From Actinomycetota bacterium (GTDB lineage Bacteria > Actinomycetota > Acidimicrobiia > Acidimicrobiales > VFJN01), in the NCBI GenBank assembly GCA_009886035.1, contig VFJN01000037.1, forward strand, positions 1 to 47,820: a DNA stretch of 47,820 nt. The letters are read 5' to 3'. A program made the translations under genes and the position numbers. The notes under the pieces are model-generated. The model worked only from the letters and a program-made list of their open reading frames with translations, was not told the origin of the DNA and did not search any database. Positions 1-8,679 of the stretch are shown here, one piece after another. Every line of letters starts with the position of its first letter. Position 1 is the first letter of the stretch.

Positions 1-1284
1 CAGATCGCTCGCCGTCTCGCCACCGAGCACGATGTGGTGCTCGCCACCACCGGTCGCTGCGACCTCGGCGGCGAGAACTTCGAGGTGCGGTCGGTGGCCG
101 AAAAAGGGTTACGCGACCTGGAGCGGTGGTGCGATGTATTCCTGTTCCAGGGTTGGGTGCTGGCCGGGCGGGGCTTCCTCCTCCACTCCGACAAGGTCCT
201 CATCGCCGACCTCTATGACCCGATGCACCTCGAGCAACTCGAGCAGGGCCACGACGCCGAGGGCGAACACGGCCGCTTCGATGCGGTGCGCAACGCCACT
301 CATGTGATCAACGAGCAACTCGGGCGGGCCGACTTTGTGTTGTGTGCGAGTACCAAACAGCGCGATCTCTGGCTCGGCCAAATGGCGGCTCTCGTTCGCA
401 TCAATCCGGTTACCTACGATGGCGACGAATCGCTCCACAACCTCCTCGCCGTCGTGCCCTTCGGTGTTGACAGCGAACCGCCGGTGGCGAGCCACTCCGC
501 CATCAAGGGGGTGGTCCCCGGGATTGGTGTCGACGACAAGGTCATCCTCTGGGGTGGCGGGGTGTACAACTGGTTCGATCCGCTCACCCTCATCCGAGCG
601 GTCGACCGCCTGCGGACCCGTATGCCGGAGATCCGGCTGTTCTTTCTTGGCCTCCGTCACCCGAATCCGGACATTCCCGAGATGCGGATGGCGGTGGAGA
701 CGCGGCGTCTGGCCACCGAGTTGGGATTGGTCAACACCCACGTCTTTTTCAACGAGGACTGGGTGGTCTTCGAGGAGCGCCAAAACTTTCTGCTCGATGC
801 CGATCTCGGTGTGAGCACGCACCTCGATCACATCGAGACGGAGTTCTCGTTCCGCACCCGCATCCTCGACTACCTCTGGGCGGGACTGCCGATCTTGGCC
901 ACCGATGGCGACTCGTTCGCGGAGGTGATCCGTCGCGAGGGACTAGGCGTGGTGGTGCCGGCCGGGGATGTGGCGGCGGTGGAGGAGGGTCTGGAGCGGT
1001 TGCTCACCGATCCCGCCCTGGCGGCTACCTGCCGAGCCAACATCGGTCGCCTGACTCCGGCGTTCACCTGGTCGGCCTGCCTGGAGCCCCTGGTGGAGTT
1101 CTGCCGGGCGCCCCGCCGAGCGGCCGACCTGGCCTGTGTCGACCTCGATCCCCACGCCGGCTCCGCCCCCGTGCGACGGGGTCGTCGGCGCGATGTGGAG
1201 GTGGCGTGGGCCTACCTCCAAGCGGGCGGTCCTCGCCTCGTCGCCGACCGCGGTCTCGCCCGCATTCGCCGCGGTCGCCGCTGA
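1..1284 (+). CDS. Glycosyltransferase, family 4-like (5' end outside window)
   Basis: The reading frame is open from base 1, so the true start lies to the left of the window and about 427 codons are visible. The protein resembles GT-B fold glycosyltransferases that transfer a sugar from a nucleotide sugar, probably in surface glycan assembly. The sequence shows a Rossmann-type opening, a central segment WGGGVYNWFDPLTLI that starts the second domain, and the late block TEFSFRTRILDYLWAGLPIL followed by GDSFAEVI. This block corresponds to the donor-binding region with its acidic residues. An arginine-rich tail follows the domain. The gene runs convergently towards a methyltransferase gene. Family assignment is good; the donor and acceptor sugars cannot be inferred. 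Confidence 0.8.
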   Translation, partial: QIARRLATEHDVVLATTGRCDLGGENFEVRSVAEKGLRDLERWCDVFLFQGWVLAGRGFLLHSDKVLIADLYDPMHLEQLEQGHDAEGEHGRFDAVRNATHVINEQLGRADFVLCASTKQRDLWLGQMAALVRINPVTYDGDESLHNLLAVVPFGVDSEPPVASHSAIKGVVPGIGVDDKVILWGGGVYNWFDPLTLIRAVDRLRTRMPEIRLFFLGLRHPNPDIPEMRMAVETRRLATELGLVNTHVFFNEDWVVFEERQNFLLDADLGVSTHLDHIETEFSFRTRILDYLWAGLPILATDGDSFAEVIRREGLGVVVPAGDVAAVEEGLERLLTDPALAATCRANIGRLTPAFTWSACLEPLVEFCRAPRRAADLACVDLDPHAGSAPVRRGRRRDVEVAWAYLQAGGPRLVADRGLARIRRGRR

Positions 1285-1376
1285 GCACGAGGCGGAAGGC
1301 AACCGCCGACCGGCGCCGGGTGGAGCGGCGGGCGGTGCGTTCGGATCGAACTGGCCAACCGTCGGCTGGCGATCGG

Positions 1377-1982
1377 TTACGGCTGGGAGGTGGCGCTGAC
1401 CATCGTCCACGGAAAGGGCGTTGTAACCGACTCCACCGTGAACTTCTGCTCGATCAACCCGACAAAGTTCCGCGTACTCCAGTGATTGATGTGACCGGGA
1501 GTGTTCCCGAGCGCCCCGATGTATTTGCCCCGCGCCAGGTTGGCCAGTCGCCAGATCGGTTCGCGGGGCACCGACACCACGAGATATCCGCTGGCGATAC
1601 GGGACAACTCGTGCACCGCCGCCACCGGATCGGCCACGTGCTCAAGCACCTCGATGCCCAGCACCAGGTCGAAACTGGCGTCGGGAAACGGCAGGTGATG
1701 GATGTCGGCGAAAACGCCCCTTACGTCGCCTTCGGCCCAGTGGAGGGCCAACGCGGGGTCGGGGAGATCAATCCCCACCAACCGCGCCCGGGGGTACCGG
1801 GCCTGCACCCGCCTGGCCACGATGGCTTCGCCCACCCCTACCTCGAGGATCGAACGAACCGAGGCCACGGGGAGAGCCGCATCAAGATGCTGGAAGAACC
1901 CATCCATGAGCTTTTGCTCAATCCGGTGGGTCGAGGAGTACTTGTCGTACGTGTTGCCGGTCGGTACCTCAGTGGCCGCCAC
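1377..1982 (-). CDS. Class I SAM-dependent methyltransferase
   Basis: A 201-residue protein of the Methyltransf_11 type. SAM-binding motif I is ILEVGVGEAI near residue 45, followed by an acidic motif II region (RLVGIDLP). Later blocks are FPDASFDLVLGIEVLEHV and YLVVSVPREPIW. It probably methylates a small molecule or glycan-related substrate, since it lies between a glycosyltransferase and a membrane glycosyltransferase. The start is GTG at 1982. A TAGGGT hexamer sits exactly six bases upstream, which suggests a leaderless transcript. The gene is divergent from the membrane glycosyltransferase at 2047. The substrate is unknown. Confidence 0.85.
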   Translation of the reverse strand: MAATEVPTGNTYDKYSSTHRIEQKLMDGFFQHLDAALPVASVRSILEVGVGEAIVARRVQARYPRARLVGIDLPDPALALHWAEGDVRGVFADIHHLPFPDASFDLVLGIEVLEHVADPVAAVHELSRIASGYLVVSVPREPIWRLANLARGKYIGALGNTPGHINHWSTRNFVGLIEQKFTVESVTTPFPWTMVSATSQP

Positions 1983-1988
1983 CCCGAA

Positions 1989-1994
1989 ACCCTA
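1989..1994 (-). promoter_or_regulatory. -10 box TAGGGT of the methyltransferase gene
   Basis: The bottom strand reads TAGGGT-TTCGGG-GTG. A TANNNT hexamer six bases before the start codon is the typical layout of leaderless actinobacterial promoters, with transcription starting at the codon itself. No convincing -35 box is visible. Confidence 0.5.
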
Positions 1995-2030
1995 TCGCTT
2001 GGGGGGGTCAGAGCCGGTGGCGCGCACCAG

Positions 2031-2036
2031 TAGGGT
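2031..2036 (+). promoter_or_regulatory. -10 box TAGGGT of the membrane glycosyltransferase gene
   Basis: TAGGGT lies ten bases upstream of the ATG at 2047. It is identical to the hexamer serving the divergent methyltransferase gene, so the two start from back-to-back TAGGGT boxes within about 50 bases. Confidence 0.4.
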
Positions 2037-2046
2037 GTCTTCGGTG

Positions 2047-3420
2047 ATGAGGGCGGCGGTGAGTTCTGATCCCAACCAGGATGAGACCATGAGCGTGAGC
2101 GACGCCGTACGGGGCTTGCTCCAGCAACGCCGTTCAACTTTGCTCACCGCCTTGTTCCTGGTGGTGGGGACGCTGATCTTGGTGACGTCGGTGGTGGTGC
2201 GTTTTCCCGACCTCTCCACCTATGACGAAAGCGCTCATCTCGATTATGTCCTGCGGGCGGAGCGGCACGAGGTGCCCCGCATGGGAGAGTTCATCGGGCC
2301 CGAGGTGGTGGGGGCATCCCTCTGTCGGGGAGTGGTGGCGGTGCGGCCCCCCGATTGCCGCGGGAGCGGTGACCAGCCGCCGAGCCGGATAGGGTCCGAT
2401 GGCTACCAGTACGAGGCGCAGCAGCCCCCGATGTACTACTTCGTCACGGGCGCCCTGCGTGGCCTCGTGGCCTTCGGCCCCAGTGATGACTTCGTCCTCA
2501 CGGCCCGCCTCACCGGGGTGGTATGGCTCCTGAGCGGACTCGTGGTCCTCTGGCTGGCGCTGGCTCGACTTCGGGTTCGGCCGGCGGGGGCGGCCACGAT
2601 CCTGGCGATAGCCCTGCTGAGTCCTACCGTTGTTTACCACTCGGCGACGGTTTCCAACGATGCCGCCGTTCTCCTGCTCGGCGCGCTGACGATCCATTTC
2701 CTGCTCGCCGCACGACGAGCCGTCACCGGGGGTGGGCTCCTGGGGTGGTCGCTGCTGGGGGCCGTGGCGGTGTGGACCAAGCCCCAGGTGCTCGTTGCCA
2801 TCGCAACGATGGCGCTGGTGGCGCTGCTGATTCGTCGCCGACCATCGTGGCGTCCCGTGCGCGATGACCTCTGGCTCCTCCCGGTGGCGGTGTCGGGGAT
2901 GGCCTACCTCGCCTGGGGGGCGATAGTGAACGCCCGGGCGATAGTGGACCCGGCCGTGGTCACCCACGCACTGCTGTCGTTCAAAGAGGTGAGTCAGTTC
3001 CCGGGCGAGGATCTCATTGCGCAACTCGTGGGTCTCGTCATCGCCTACTCCGGTCCCACACCGCTTCGGACGTCCTTCGTGGGGGCGTTCGGCATGCTGA
3101 TGGTTTATACCGTGGTGGCCGCCGACTTGCGGGCCGTTCTCAACGCCGCCCGGTCTTCGGTGGTGGCGTTGGCCGGCTGGCTGAGTTTCATCGCCGTCGT
3201 GGTGGCTGGACCGGTGTACACGGCGGTGTTCTTCTTCGAATGGAGCATCGGCGGTGGGCCGAGTCCTCGCTACGCGCTCGTGCTGCTCCCGGGGATGCTG
3301 CTGGGTCTCGTGGAGCCCGTTGAGCACCGCAAGGCACGGCTCTGGTTACTGATGGTCCTGATCGGACTGGGCGGGGCCCTGGCTGTGTTGATCATCAATC
3401 CTTCCCTGCGGATCATCTGA
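2047..3420 (+). CDS. GT-C-like polytopic membrane glycosyltransferase (DUF2142-like)
   Basis: An integral membrane protein of 457 residues if it starts at ATG 2047, or 443 from ATG 2089. The 2089 start has a weak AGG-containing ribosome site; 2047 fits better with the nearby TAGGGT box. After a first hydrophobic segment (about residues 33-50) comes an extracytoplasmic loop with STYDESAHLDYV. Its Asp-Glu pair recalls the acidic motif of GT-C enzymes that use lipid-linked sugars. QQPPMYYFVTGAL follows, and then about eight more hydrophobic helices. Family resemblance is to DUF2142 and dolichyl-phosphate-mannose mannosyltransferases. It probably adds a sugar from a polyprenyl carrier outside the membrane. 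The family 2 glycosyltransferase downstream could supply that polyprenyl sugar. Confidence 0.65.
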   Translation: MRAAVSSDPNQDETMSVSDAVRGLLQQRRSTLLTALFLVVGTLILVTSVVVRFPDLSTYDESAHLDYVLRAERHEVPRMGEFIGPEVVGASLCRGVVAVRPPDCRGSGDQPPSRIGSDGYQYEAQQPPMYYFVTGALRGLVAFGPSDDFVLTARLTGVVWLLSGLVVLWLALARLRVRPAGAATILAIALLSPTVVYHSATVSNDAAVLLLGALTIHFLLAARRAVTGGGLLGWSLLGAVAVWTKPQVLVAIATMALVALLIRRRPSWRPVRDDLWLLPVAVSGMAYLAWGAIVNARAIVDPAVVTHALLSFKEVSQFPGEDLIAQLVGLVIAYSGPTPLRTSFVGAFGMLMVYTVVAADLRAVLNAARSSVVALAGWLSFIAVVVAGPVYTAVFFFEWSIGGGPSPRYALVLLPGMLLGLVEPVEHRKARLWLLMVLIGLGGALAVLIINPSLRII

Positions 3421-3456
3421 AGCCTTCGGGTGAGCGGCCCCGGGTCGCCTGGGGGC

Positions 3457-3462
3457 TACCGT
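3457..3462 (+). promoter_or_regulatory. -10 box TACCGT of the family 2 glycosyltransferase gene
   Basis: TACCGT lies nine bases before the GTG at 3472. This supports that GTG over an upstream GTG at 3430, whose extra codons would encode non-conserved residues. Confidence 0.35.
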
Positions 3463-3471
3463 TCGAACGTT

Positions 3472-4467
3472 GTGAAACTGATCATTCAAATTCCATGTCT
3501 CAACGAAGAGGCCCAACTGCCCGTCTCCCTGGGGGCGTTGCCGCGGAAGGTCGAGGGCTTTGACGTGGTGGAGTGGCTCATCGTCGACGATGGCTCCACT
3601 GACGGCACCGTTGCGGTGGCTCGGGAACTCGGCGTGGATCACGTTGTGAAACTGACCAACAACAAGGGGCTGGCCCATGCCTTCCAAGCGGGTCTGGATG
3701 CCTGCCTGAAGCTGGGAGCGGATGTGGTGGTCAACACTGATGCCGACAACCAGTACTGCACCGAGGACATACCCGCCCTGGTGCAGCCGATCCTGCGGGG
3801 CGATGCCGACATGGTGATCGGCGCTCGGGACGTGATGGCCATCGAGCATTTCTCGCTGGTCAAGAAACGGCTACAGAAGTTGGGGAGTTGGGTGATCCAG
3901 CATGCATCGGGCACGACGATCCCCGATGCCACCTCTGGATTTCGGGCCTATAACCGCGAGGCGGCGCTCGGTCTCACCGTGGTGTCGGGCTACACCTACA
4001 CGCTGGAATCGCTCATCCAGGCGGGCCAGAGCCTGGTGGCGGTGGATCACGTCGTGGTGCGGACGAATCCCGAGCTTCGCGAGTCCCGGCTGTTCGGCTC
4101 GATGTGGGTTTATGTGCGCCGAAACGCTCTGGCGATCTTCCGGATCTACACGGGTTACGAGCCGCTCAGGGTGTTTACGGGGATGGCGCTGGGTCTGCTG
4201 CTGCTGGCCGCGATGGCCTTCACCCCGTTCCTGTACGACTGGCTTGTGCACGGCGACCGTTCGGGGCACTTGCAGTCGATCGTGATGGGGGGTGTTCTTC
4301 TCCTGGCGGCTGTGCAGAGCTTTGCCCTGGGGGTCATTGCGGACCTCATTGCGGCCCATCGAGTGGTCTCGCAGCGCACGCTCGAGCGGGTGCGGCGGAT
4401 CGAACTGGAGTTGGGGGTGGAACCGTCGTACTACGTACCGGATCCCCGCCGAGGGCACGACCCTTAG
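3472..4467 (+). CDS. Family 2 glycosyltransferase, polyprenyl-phosphate sugar transferase type
   Basis: A 331-residue protein with a GT-A domain. IIQIPCLNEEAQLP opens the domain, IVDDGSTDGT binds nucleotide, and NTDADNQY is the metal-binding DXD region. Two hydrophobic segments near the C terminus (about residues 240-265 and 270-300) anchor it in the membrane. This layout matches DPM1/GtrB-like enzymes that load a sugar onto polyprenyl phosphate on the cytoplasmic face. It follows the GT-C-like gene by about 50 bases, so the pair may form a load-and-transfer unit (inference). GTG 3472 is chosen because it places the domain at the very N terminus. The gene overlaps the convergent meaB by four bases. 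Confidence 0.85.
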   Translation: MKLIIQIPCLNEEAQLPVSLGALPRKVEGFDVVEWLIVDDGSTDGTVAVARELGVDHVVKLTNNKGLAHAFQAGLDACLKLGADVVVNTDADNQYCTEDIPALVQPILRGDADMVIGARDVMAIEHFSLVKKRLQKLGSWVIQHASGTTIPDATSGFRAYNREAALGLTVVSGYTYTLESLIQAGQSLVAVDHVVVRTNPELRESRLFGSMWVYVRRNALAIFRIYTGYEPLRVFTGMALGLLLLAAMAFTPFLYDWLVHGDRSGHLQSIVMGGVLLLAAVQSFALGVIADLIAAHRVVSQRTLERVRRIELELGVEPSYYVPDPRRGHDP

Positions 4468-4473
4468 AGGGTC
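4459..4473. terminator. Small hairpin over two convergent stop codons
   Basis: GACCCT-TAG-AGGGTC is a perfect six-base inverted repeat. Its loop is the stop codon of the family 2 glycosyltransferase, and it also covers the meaB stop on the other strand. It could act as a bidirectional terminator, but it has no T tract and the loop is only three bases. Confidence 0.35.
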
Positions 4474-5450
4474 TCGTGATCCAGGAACGTATCGAGCAGC
4501 AACTGGACGGCTCGGGCGGGAGCGGTCGAGCCAGCTGCCACCGCCGCCACGAGTTCGGGTAGTCGGTCCCGCACCGCGGGGTGATCCCGGAGTCGGTCCA
4601 GCAGAGTCTCGGTCACTTCGCTCCACATCCATGCCACGCCCTGCTGGGCCCGCAGATTGTCGAGGCCATCGGCCACCAGTCGGGCATGGGCAGCCTCGAT
4701 GGCGGCCCAGAGTTCGGGCACGCCGGCCCCGGTTCGCGCCGAACACGTGGCGACGCCCACCTCCCAGCCAGGTCGCTTGGGCCGCAGTAGGTGCACCGCG
4801 TGGCGCAGGTCTCCCATGGCGCGCTGGGCGGCCGCTTCGAGTTCTCCATCGGCCTTATTGACGGCGATGAGGTCGGCCAGCTCCATGATCCCGCGTTTGA
4901 TGCCTTGCAGTTCGTCACCGCCGGTGGGCGAGGCCACCAACACGAAGAGATCGACGATGTCGGCCACCGCCACCTCGGACTGGCCCACGCCTACGGTCTC
5001 CACCAGTACCACCCGGAACCCGGCGGCCTCACACAGCAGAAGGGCTTCGCGGGTGCGGCGGGCCACACCTCCCAGTGTGCCGGAGGAGGGTGAGGGCCGA
5101 ATGTAGGCGCGTTCGTGGCGGCCGAGGTCGGACATGCGGGTCTTGTCACCCAGGATCGAACCGCCGGAGATGGAACTGGATGGGTCCACCGCCAGCACGG
5201 CTAGATGGTGCCCGTCACCCAGGACTTGGTGGCCGAGGGCCTCGATGAGGCTGGATTTCCCGGAGCCGGGTACGCCCGAGATACCTATGCGGATGGCGCC
5301 GCCGGTAAAGGGCAGGAGCGATTCGATGAGGTCGGTGGCCTCGATGCGGTGGTCGGGACGGGTGGATTCCACCAGGGTGATGCCGCGCGCCAGGGCGCGC
5401 CGATCGCCGGCGCGGATGGCAGCGGCGAGATCAACGTCGGTGGAAGCCAC
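4464..5450 (-). CDS. meaB: Methylmalonyl-CoA mutase-associated GTPase MeaB
   Basis: A G3E-family P-loop GTPase that escorts adenosylcobalamin into methylmalonyl-CoA mutase and protects the enzyme. The Walker A motif GVPGSGKSS is near residues 59-67. VDPSSSISGGSILGDKTRM follows, then VETVGVGQSE (switch/G3) and NKAD (G4 specificity). The GTG start at 5450 gives 328 residues, typical for MeaB. Longer versions would run into the mutase gene and add an arginine-rich stretch of low credibility. The gene begins 11 bases after the mutase stop codon on the same strand, the usual operon arrangement. Confidence 0.93.
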   Translation of the reverse strand: MASTDVDLAAAIRAGDRRALARGITLVESTRPDHRIEATDLIESLLPFTGGAIRIGISGVPGSGKSSLIEALGHQVLGDGHHLAVLAVDPSSSISGGSILGDKTRMSDLGRHERAYIRPSPSSGTLGGVARRTREALLLCEAAGFRVVLVETVGVGQSEVAVADIVDLFVLVASPTGGDELQGIKRGIMELADLIAVNKADGELEAAAQRAMGDLRHAVHLLRPKRPGWEVGVATCSARTGAGVPELWAAIEAAHARLVADGLDNLRAQQGVAWMWSEVTETLLDRLRDHPAVRDRLPELVAAVAAGSTAPARAVQLLLDTFLDHETL

Positions 5451-5461
5451 GGTCGGGGGCT

Positions 5462-7615
5462 TTAGCGGCGGCCGGGACGAGCGCGTAGGAGACCGAGCAC
5501 AACTTCGGCCGCCTCGGGGATGTTGGTACCGGGACCAAAGATGGCCACGACGCCGGCGGCTCGAAGTTCGTCGTAGTCCTGGGGTGGGATCACGCCGCCG
5601 CACACCACGAGGATGTCGCCGCCGCCCGCCGCCCGTAGCTCGTCGATCAGTTGCGGTACGAGGGTCTTGTGCCCGGCGGCCTGGCTCGACACCCCCACGA
5701 TGTGCACGTCGTTTTCGACCGCCGCCCGCGCCACTTCCTCGGGGGTTTCGAAGAGTGGTCCGAAGTCCACGTCGAAGCCGATATCGGCGAAAGCGGTTCC
5801 CACCACCTTGGCCCCGCGGTCGTGGCCATCTTGGCCCATCTTGGCCATGAGCATCCGGGGGCGTCGCCCCTCTTCGCTGGCAAAGGCGGCCACATCGGCC
5901 ACGATGGCGGCAAAATCTTCATCCCCTTCGAACCCTGATCCGTACACACCGCTAATGCTACGGATGTCAGCCTTGTGACGGCCGAACACTGTCTCCATGG
6001 CATCGCTCATCTCGCCTACGGTGGCCCGGGCCCGAGCGGCCTCGATGCACAGGGTGAGCAGGTTCCCATCGCCTGCGGCGCCCTCGCGCAGACGGTGGAG
6101 GGCGGTATCGCAAGCCGCCGATGGGCGGGTGGCCCTGATCTGGTCGAGTCGGGCGATCTGGCGATCGCGCACCATCGTGTTGTCGATGGCGAGGATGTCC
6201 ACCAGGGGCGGATCTTCCGGCCGGTATTTGTTCACCCCCACGATGACCTCCTCGCCCCGATCCACGCGGGCTTGGCGGCGGGCGGCGGCCTCTTCGATTC
6301 GTAACTTGGGCATGCCCGAGGCAACGGCTTTGGTCATGCCACCGAGCGCTTCGACCTCCTCCACAATCTCCCAGGCGCGGTCGACCAGGGCCTGGGTGAG
6401 TGCCTCTACGTAGTAACTGCCTCCGAGCGGGTCGACGACGCGAGGTACGCCGGTTTCCTCCTGGATGATGAGTTGGGTATTGCGGGCAATACGGGAACTG
6501 AACTCGGTGGGTAGGCCGAGCGCCTCATCGAAGGAGTTGGTGTGCAGGCTCTGGGTGCCGCCGAGTACCGCCGCCATCGCCTCGACGGTGGTGCGCACGA
6601 TGTTGTTGTACGGGTCCTGCTCGGTGAGCGACACGCCGCTGGTCTGGCAGTGGGTGCGGAGCATTTTGGACTGTGGGTTCTGGGGGTCGAAGGTGGTCAT
6701 CACCCGATCCCAGAGCACCCGAGCGGCGCGGAGTTTGGCGACCTCCATAAAGAAGTTCATGCCGATGGCGAAGAAGAACGAGAGACGCGGCGCAAAGATA
6801 TCGATGTCGAGCCCGCGCTGGGTGGCGAACCGGGCGTACTCCCACCCGTCGGCGATGGTGAAGGCCAACTCGAGGTCGGCCGTCGCGCCCGCTTCTTGCA
6901 TGTGATAGCCGGAGATCGAAATCGAGTTGTACCGGGGCATGTGCTCGGCGGTATGACTGATGATGTCGGCCACGATCCGCATACTCGGCTCCGGCGGGTA
7001 GATGTAGGTGTTGCGGACCATGAACTCTTTGAGGATGTCATTTTGGATCGTGCCACTGAGTTGGTCTTGCCGCACCCCTTGTTCCTCGCCCGCCACGATG
7101 AAACACGCCAGGACGGGAAGCACCGCCCCGTTCATGGTCATCGACACCGACATCTGGTCGAGGGGAATCCCGTCGAACAGGATCTTCATATCCTCCACCG
7201 AGTCGATGGCCACCCCCGCCTTGCCCACGTCACCGACTACTCGGGGGTGGTCGGAGTCGTAGCCTCGATGGGTGGCGAGGTCGAAGGCCACCGATACCCC
7301 CTGTTGGCCGGCGGCGAGGTTTCGGCGGTAGAAGGCGTTGGACTCCTCGGCGGTGGAGAAACCGGCGTACTGACGAATTGTCCAGGCCCGTCCCGTGTAC
7401 ATGGTGGCTCGCACCCCGCGCCGAAAGGGCGCGGCACCGGGCAGGCCGTCGGTGGGGATGGCGGCGGTGTCAGCCGCCGTGTAGAGCGGCTGAACGGCAA
7501 TACCCTCGGGGGTCTGCCAGATGAGTGTGTCGGGGTCGGCCCCTTTGAGGTCCTTGGCGGCCATGGCCCGCCATGCGTCGCGATCGGCTTTTTGGGCAGG
7601 TACGTCGCTCATCAC
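5462..7615 (-). CDS. mutB: Methylmalonyl-CoA mutase, large (catalytic) subunit
   Basis: The enzyme interconverts methylmalonyl-CoA and succinyl-CoA using adenosylcobalamin. The 717-residue protein has the TIM-barrel substrate domain and a C-terminal B12 domain. Visible landmarks are [16 protein letters not shown] (active-site Tyr73), MRIVAD (Arg213), [11 protein letters not shown] (His238) and the base-off cobalamin motif DGHDRG (Asp596, His598, Gly601). The GTG at 7615 is preceded by TAGCAT six bases upstream, so the transcript is probably leaderless. ATG 7612 is an alternative one codon later. MeaB follows directly. The small subunit gene often found upstream is absent; an FkbM methyltransferase gene is there instead. 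Confidence 0.95.
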   Translation of the reverse strand: MMSDVPAQKADRDAWRAMAAKDLKGADPDTLIWQTPEGIAVQPLYTAADTAAIPTDGLPGAAPFRRGVRATMYTGRAWTIRQYAGFSTAEESNAFYRRNLAAGQQGVSVAFDLATHRGYDSDHPRVVGDVGKAGVAIDSVEDMKILFDGIPLDQMSVSMTMNGAVLPVLACFIVAGEEQGVRQDQLSGTIQNDILKEFMVRNTYIYPPEPSMRIVADIISHTAEHMPRYNSISISGYHMQEAGATADLELAFTIADGWEYARFATQRGLDIDIFAPRLSFFFAIGMNFFMEVAKLRAARVLWDRVMTTFDPQNPQSKMLRTHCQTSGVSLTEQDPYNNIVRTTVEAMAAVLGGTQSLHTNSFDEALGLPTEFSSRIARNTQLIIQEETGVPRVVDPLGGSYYVEALTQALVDRAWEIVEEVEALGGMTKAVASGMPKLRIEEAAARRQARVDRGEEVIVGVNKYRPEDPPLVDILAIDNTMVRDRQIARLDQIRATRPSAACDTALHRLREGAAGDGNLLTLCIEAARARATVGEMSDAMETVFGRHKADIRSISGVYGSGFEGDEDFAAIVADVAAFASEEGRRPRMLMAKMGQDGHDRGAKVVGTAFADIGFDVDFGPLFETPEEVARAAVENDVHIVGVSSQAAGHKTLVPQLIDELRAAGGGDILVVCGGVIPPQDYDELRAAGVVAIFGPGTNIPEAAEVVLGLLRARPGRR

Positions 7616-7621
7616 GTTCTC

Positions 7622-7627
7622 ATGCTA
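7622..7627 (-). promoter_or_regulatory. -10 box TAGCAT of the mutase-meaB operon
   Basis: The bottom strand reads TAGCAT-GAGAAC-GTG, with a six-base spacing to the start codon. This matches the leaderless arrangement repeated elsewhere in the window. No cobalamin riboswitch fits in the 47 bases between this gene and the FkbM gene. Confidence 0.55.
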
Positions 7628-7662
7628 CGGACCGGCCCTCGGGGACGTGAAACCGCCCCCCG

Positions 7663-8637
7663 TTACCCCAGCTCGGTCACCAACAGCCGGGGGACCGCCC
7701 GGAGTTCCGCTACTACCTCGCCGACTCGCTCGGCGGGCACCAGGAGTTGGTTGGGGGCCAGCGGTACGGGCACCACCGAGGGAGGGTTCACGACGGCCTC
7801 GTGGGGACTCAAGACGATATCCACGTAACGGTGGTCACGGCAGAGGCGCTCGGCGGCATCGGTGCTGGCGCCGTCGAGAACCTCGATGGTGAGGATGGGC
7901 CGACAGGCGTCGATCAGCGCCCCGGCCCCGGCTAGGACGCGCGGCTCGGCACCTTCGACGTCGATTTTTACCAGGCTCACGGTGGGCCGGCCGGCAGCAG
8001 CCCAGGCCTGGTCCAGCGTGGAGGCCTGCACGGTCAGGACCCGATCAATGGTCTCCTTGAAGTCGCTCTCGAGCGACGCGCTGGTCTCGATGGTTCCATC
8101 GAGTTGAGCCGGCGGGAGGTGCAGCTCTGCCTGGCCGATGTGGTCACCGATCGCGGTTTCGTGGAGGGAGATCCGGCGGCTGGCTCGGTTCGCCCGCACG
8201 TTCGTGCGCATCAGGGCAGCGATCTCGGGCACTGGTTCAAAGGCGATGGCGCGCACCGACCGATGGGCCGTCACGGCGATGAGTGAATACAAACCAGTAT
8301 TGGCCCCCACGTCGAGCACCGTGTGGGGCCATCGGCGAACGAGACGGGCGAAGACGCTCGGGAGGGGCGCCTCGAACGCGTTCCAGCCGCCAGCCCGAAA
8401 GGTCCGAACGACTTGATCCCGATCCTCGAGGGCGTACATGCGCAAGCGCCGGGAGCGGAGATCGCGTGACCCCGGGGGAACGGTGATCGCCACGAGGTCG
8501 CCGACCGATCGGAATCGATCGAGGTGATCGGCCACCGTGTGGGCTCCGAATGCCTCGCACAGCCCCACCAGATGGTCGGCTACTACCGGATGTCGGAGGA
8601 CAGCCCGCCACCACGAAGTTTCCGGGACAGGTGCCAT
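7663..8637 (-). CDS. FkbM family SAM-dependent methyltransferase
   Basis: A 324-residue protein. Its central domain carries LDVGANTGLYS (SAM motif I, about residue 110), IAFEPVPEIAALM (motif II acidic residue) and LVKIDVEGAEPRVL. The last is the signature of the FkbM family. FkbM enzymes methylate hydroxyl groups of sugars or secondary metabolites. The first 90 residues are less conserved. It sits upstream of the mutase operon, but the mutase appears to have its own promoter, so a metabolic link is not implied. A role in methylating a surface glycan is more likely, given the many glycan genes nearby. Confidence 0.85.
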   Translation of the reverse strand: MAPVPETSWWRAVLRHPVVADHLVGLCEAFGAHTVADHLDRFRSVGDLVAITVPPGSRDLRSRRLRMYALEDRDQVVRTFRAGGWNAFEAPLPSVFARLVRRWPHTVLDVGANTGLYSLIAVTAHRSVRAIAFEPVPEIAALMRTNVRANRASRRISLHETAIGDHIGQAELHLPPAQLDGTIETSASLESDFKETIDRVLTVQASTLDQAWAAAGRPTVSLVKIDVEGAEPRVLAGAGALIDACRPILTIEVLDGASTDAAERLCRDHRYVDIVLSPHEAVVNPPSVVPVPLAPNQLLVPAERVGEVVAELRAVPRLLVTELG

Positions 8638-8646
8638 GAGCCGCTC

Positions 8647-8652
8647 AACTTA
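8647..8652 (-). promoter_or_regulatory. -10 box TAAGTT of the FkbM gene
   Basis: TAAGTT on the bottom strand lies nine bases before the ATG at 8637, allowing a 5' leader of only a few bases. Confidence 0.35.
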
Positions 8653-8679
8653 GCGCTGCCACGGGTGCCCTCAGGCGCT

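Noticed and set aside
1310-1319. CCGGCGCCGG palindrome between the first two genes
   Set aside because: Short GC palindromes are expected by chance here. It has no loop and is not next to a start codon or a promoter-like box.
1702-2046. Start of the membrane glycosyltransferase at 1702
   Set aside because: This would place over 110 low-complexity residues across the methyltransferase gene, which has clear SAM motifs. The first hydrophobic helix and the TAGGGT box point to 2047 or 2089.
2134-3327. Long open frame opposite the GT-C-like membrane protein
   Set aside because: The translation is rich in His, Arg, Gln and Gly with no domain, as expected for the reverse strand of a GC-rich membrane protein gene. 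The same applies to 6542-7828, 15935-17590 and 38906-40156.
7616-7662. Cobalamin riboswitch before the mutase gene
   Set aside because: Only 47 bases separate the mutase from the FkbM gene and the predicted transcript is leaderless, so there is no space for one.
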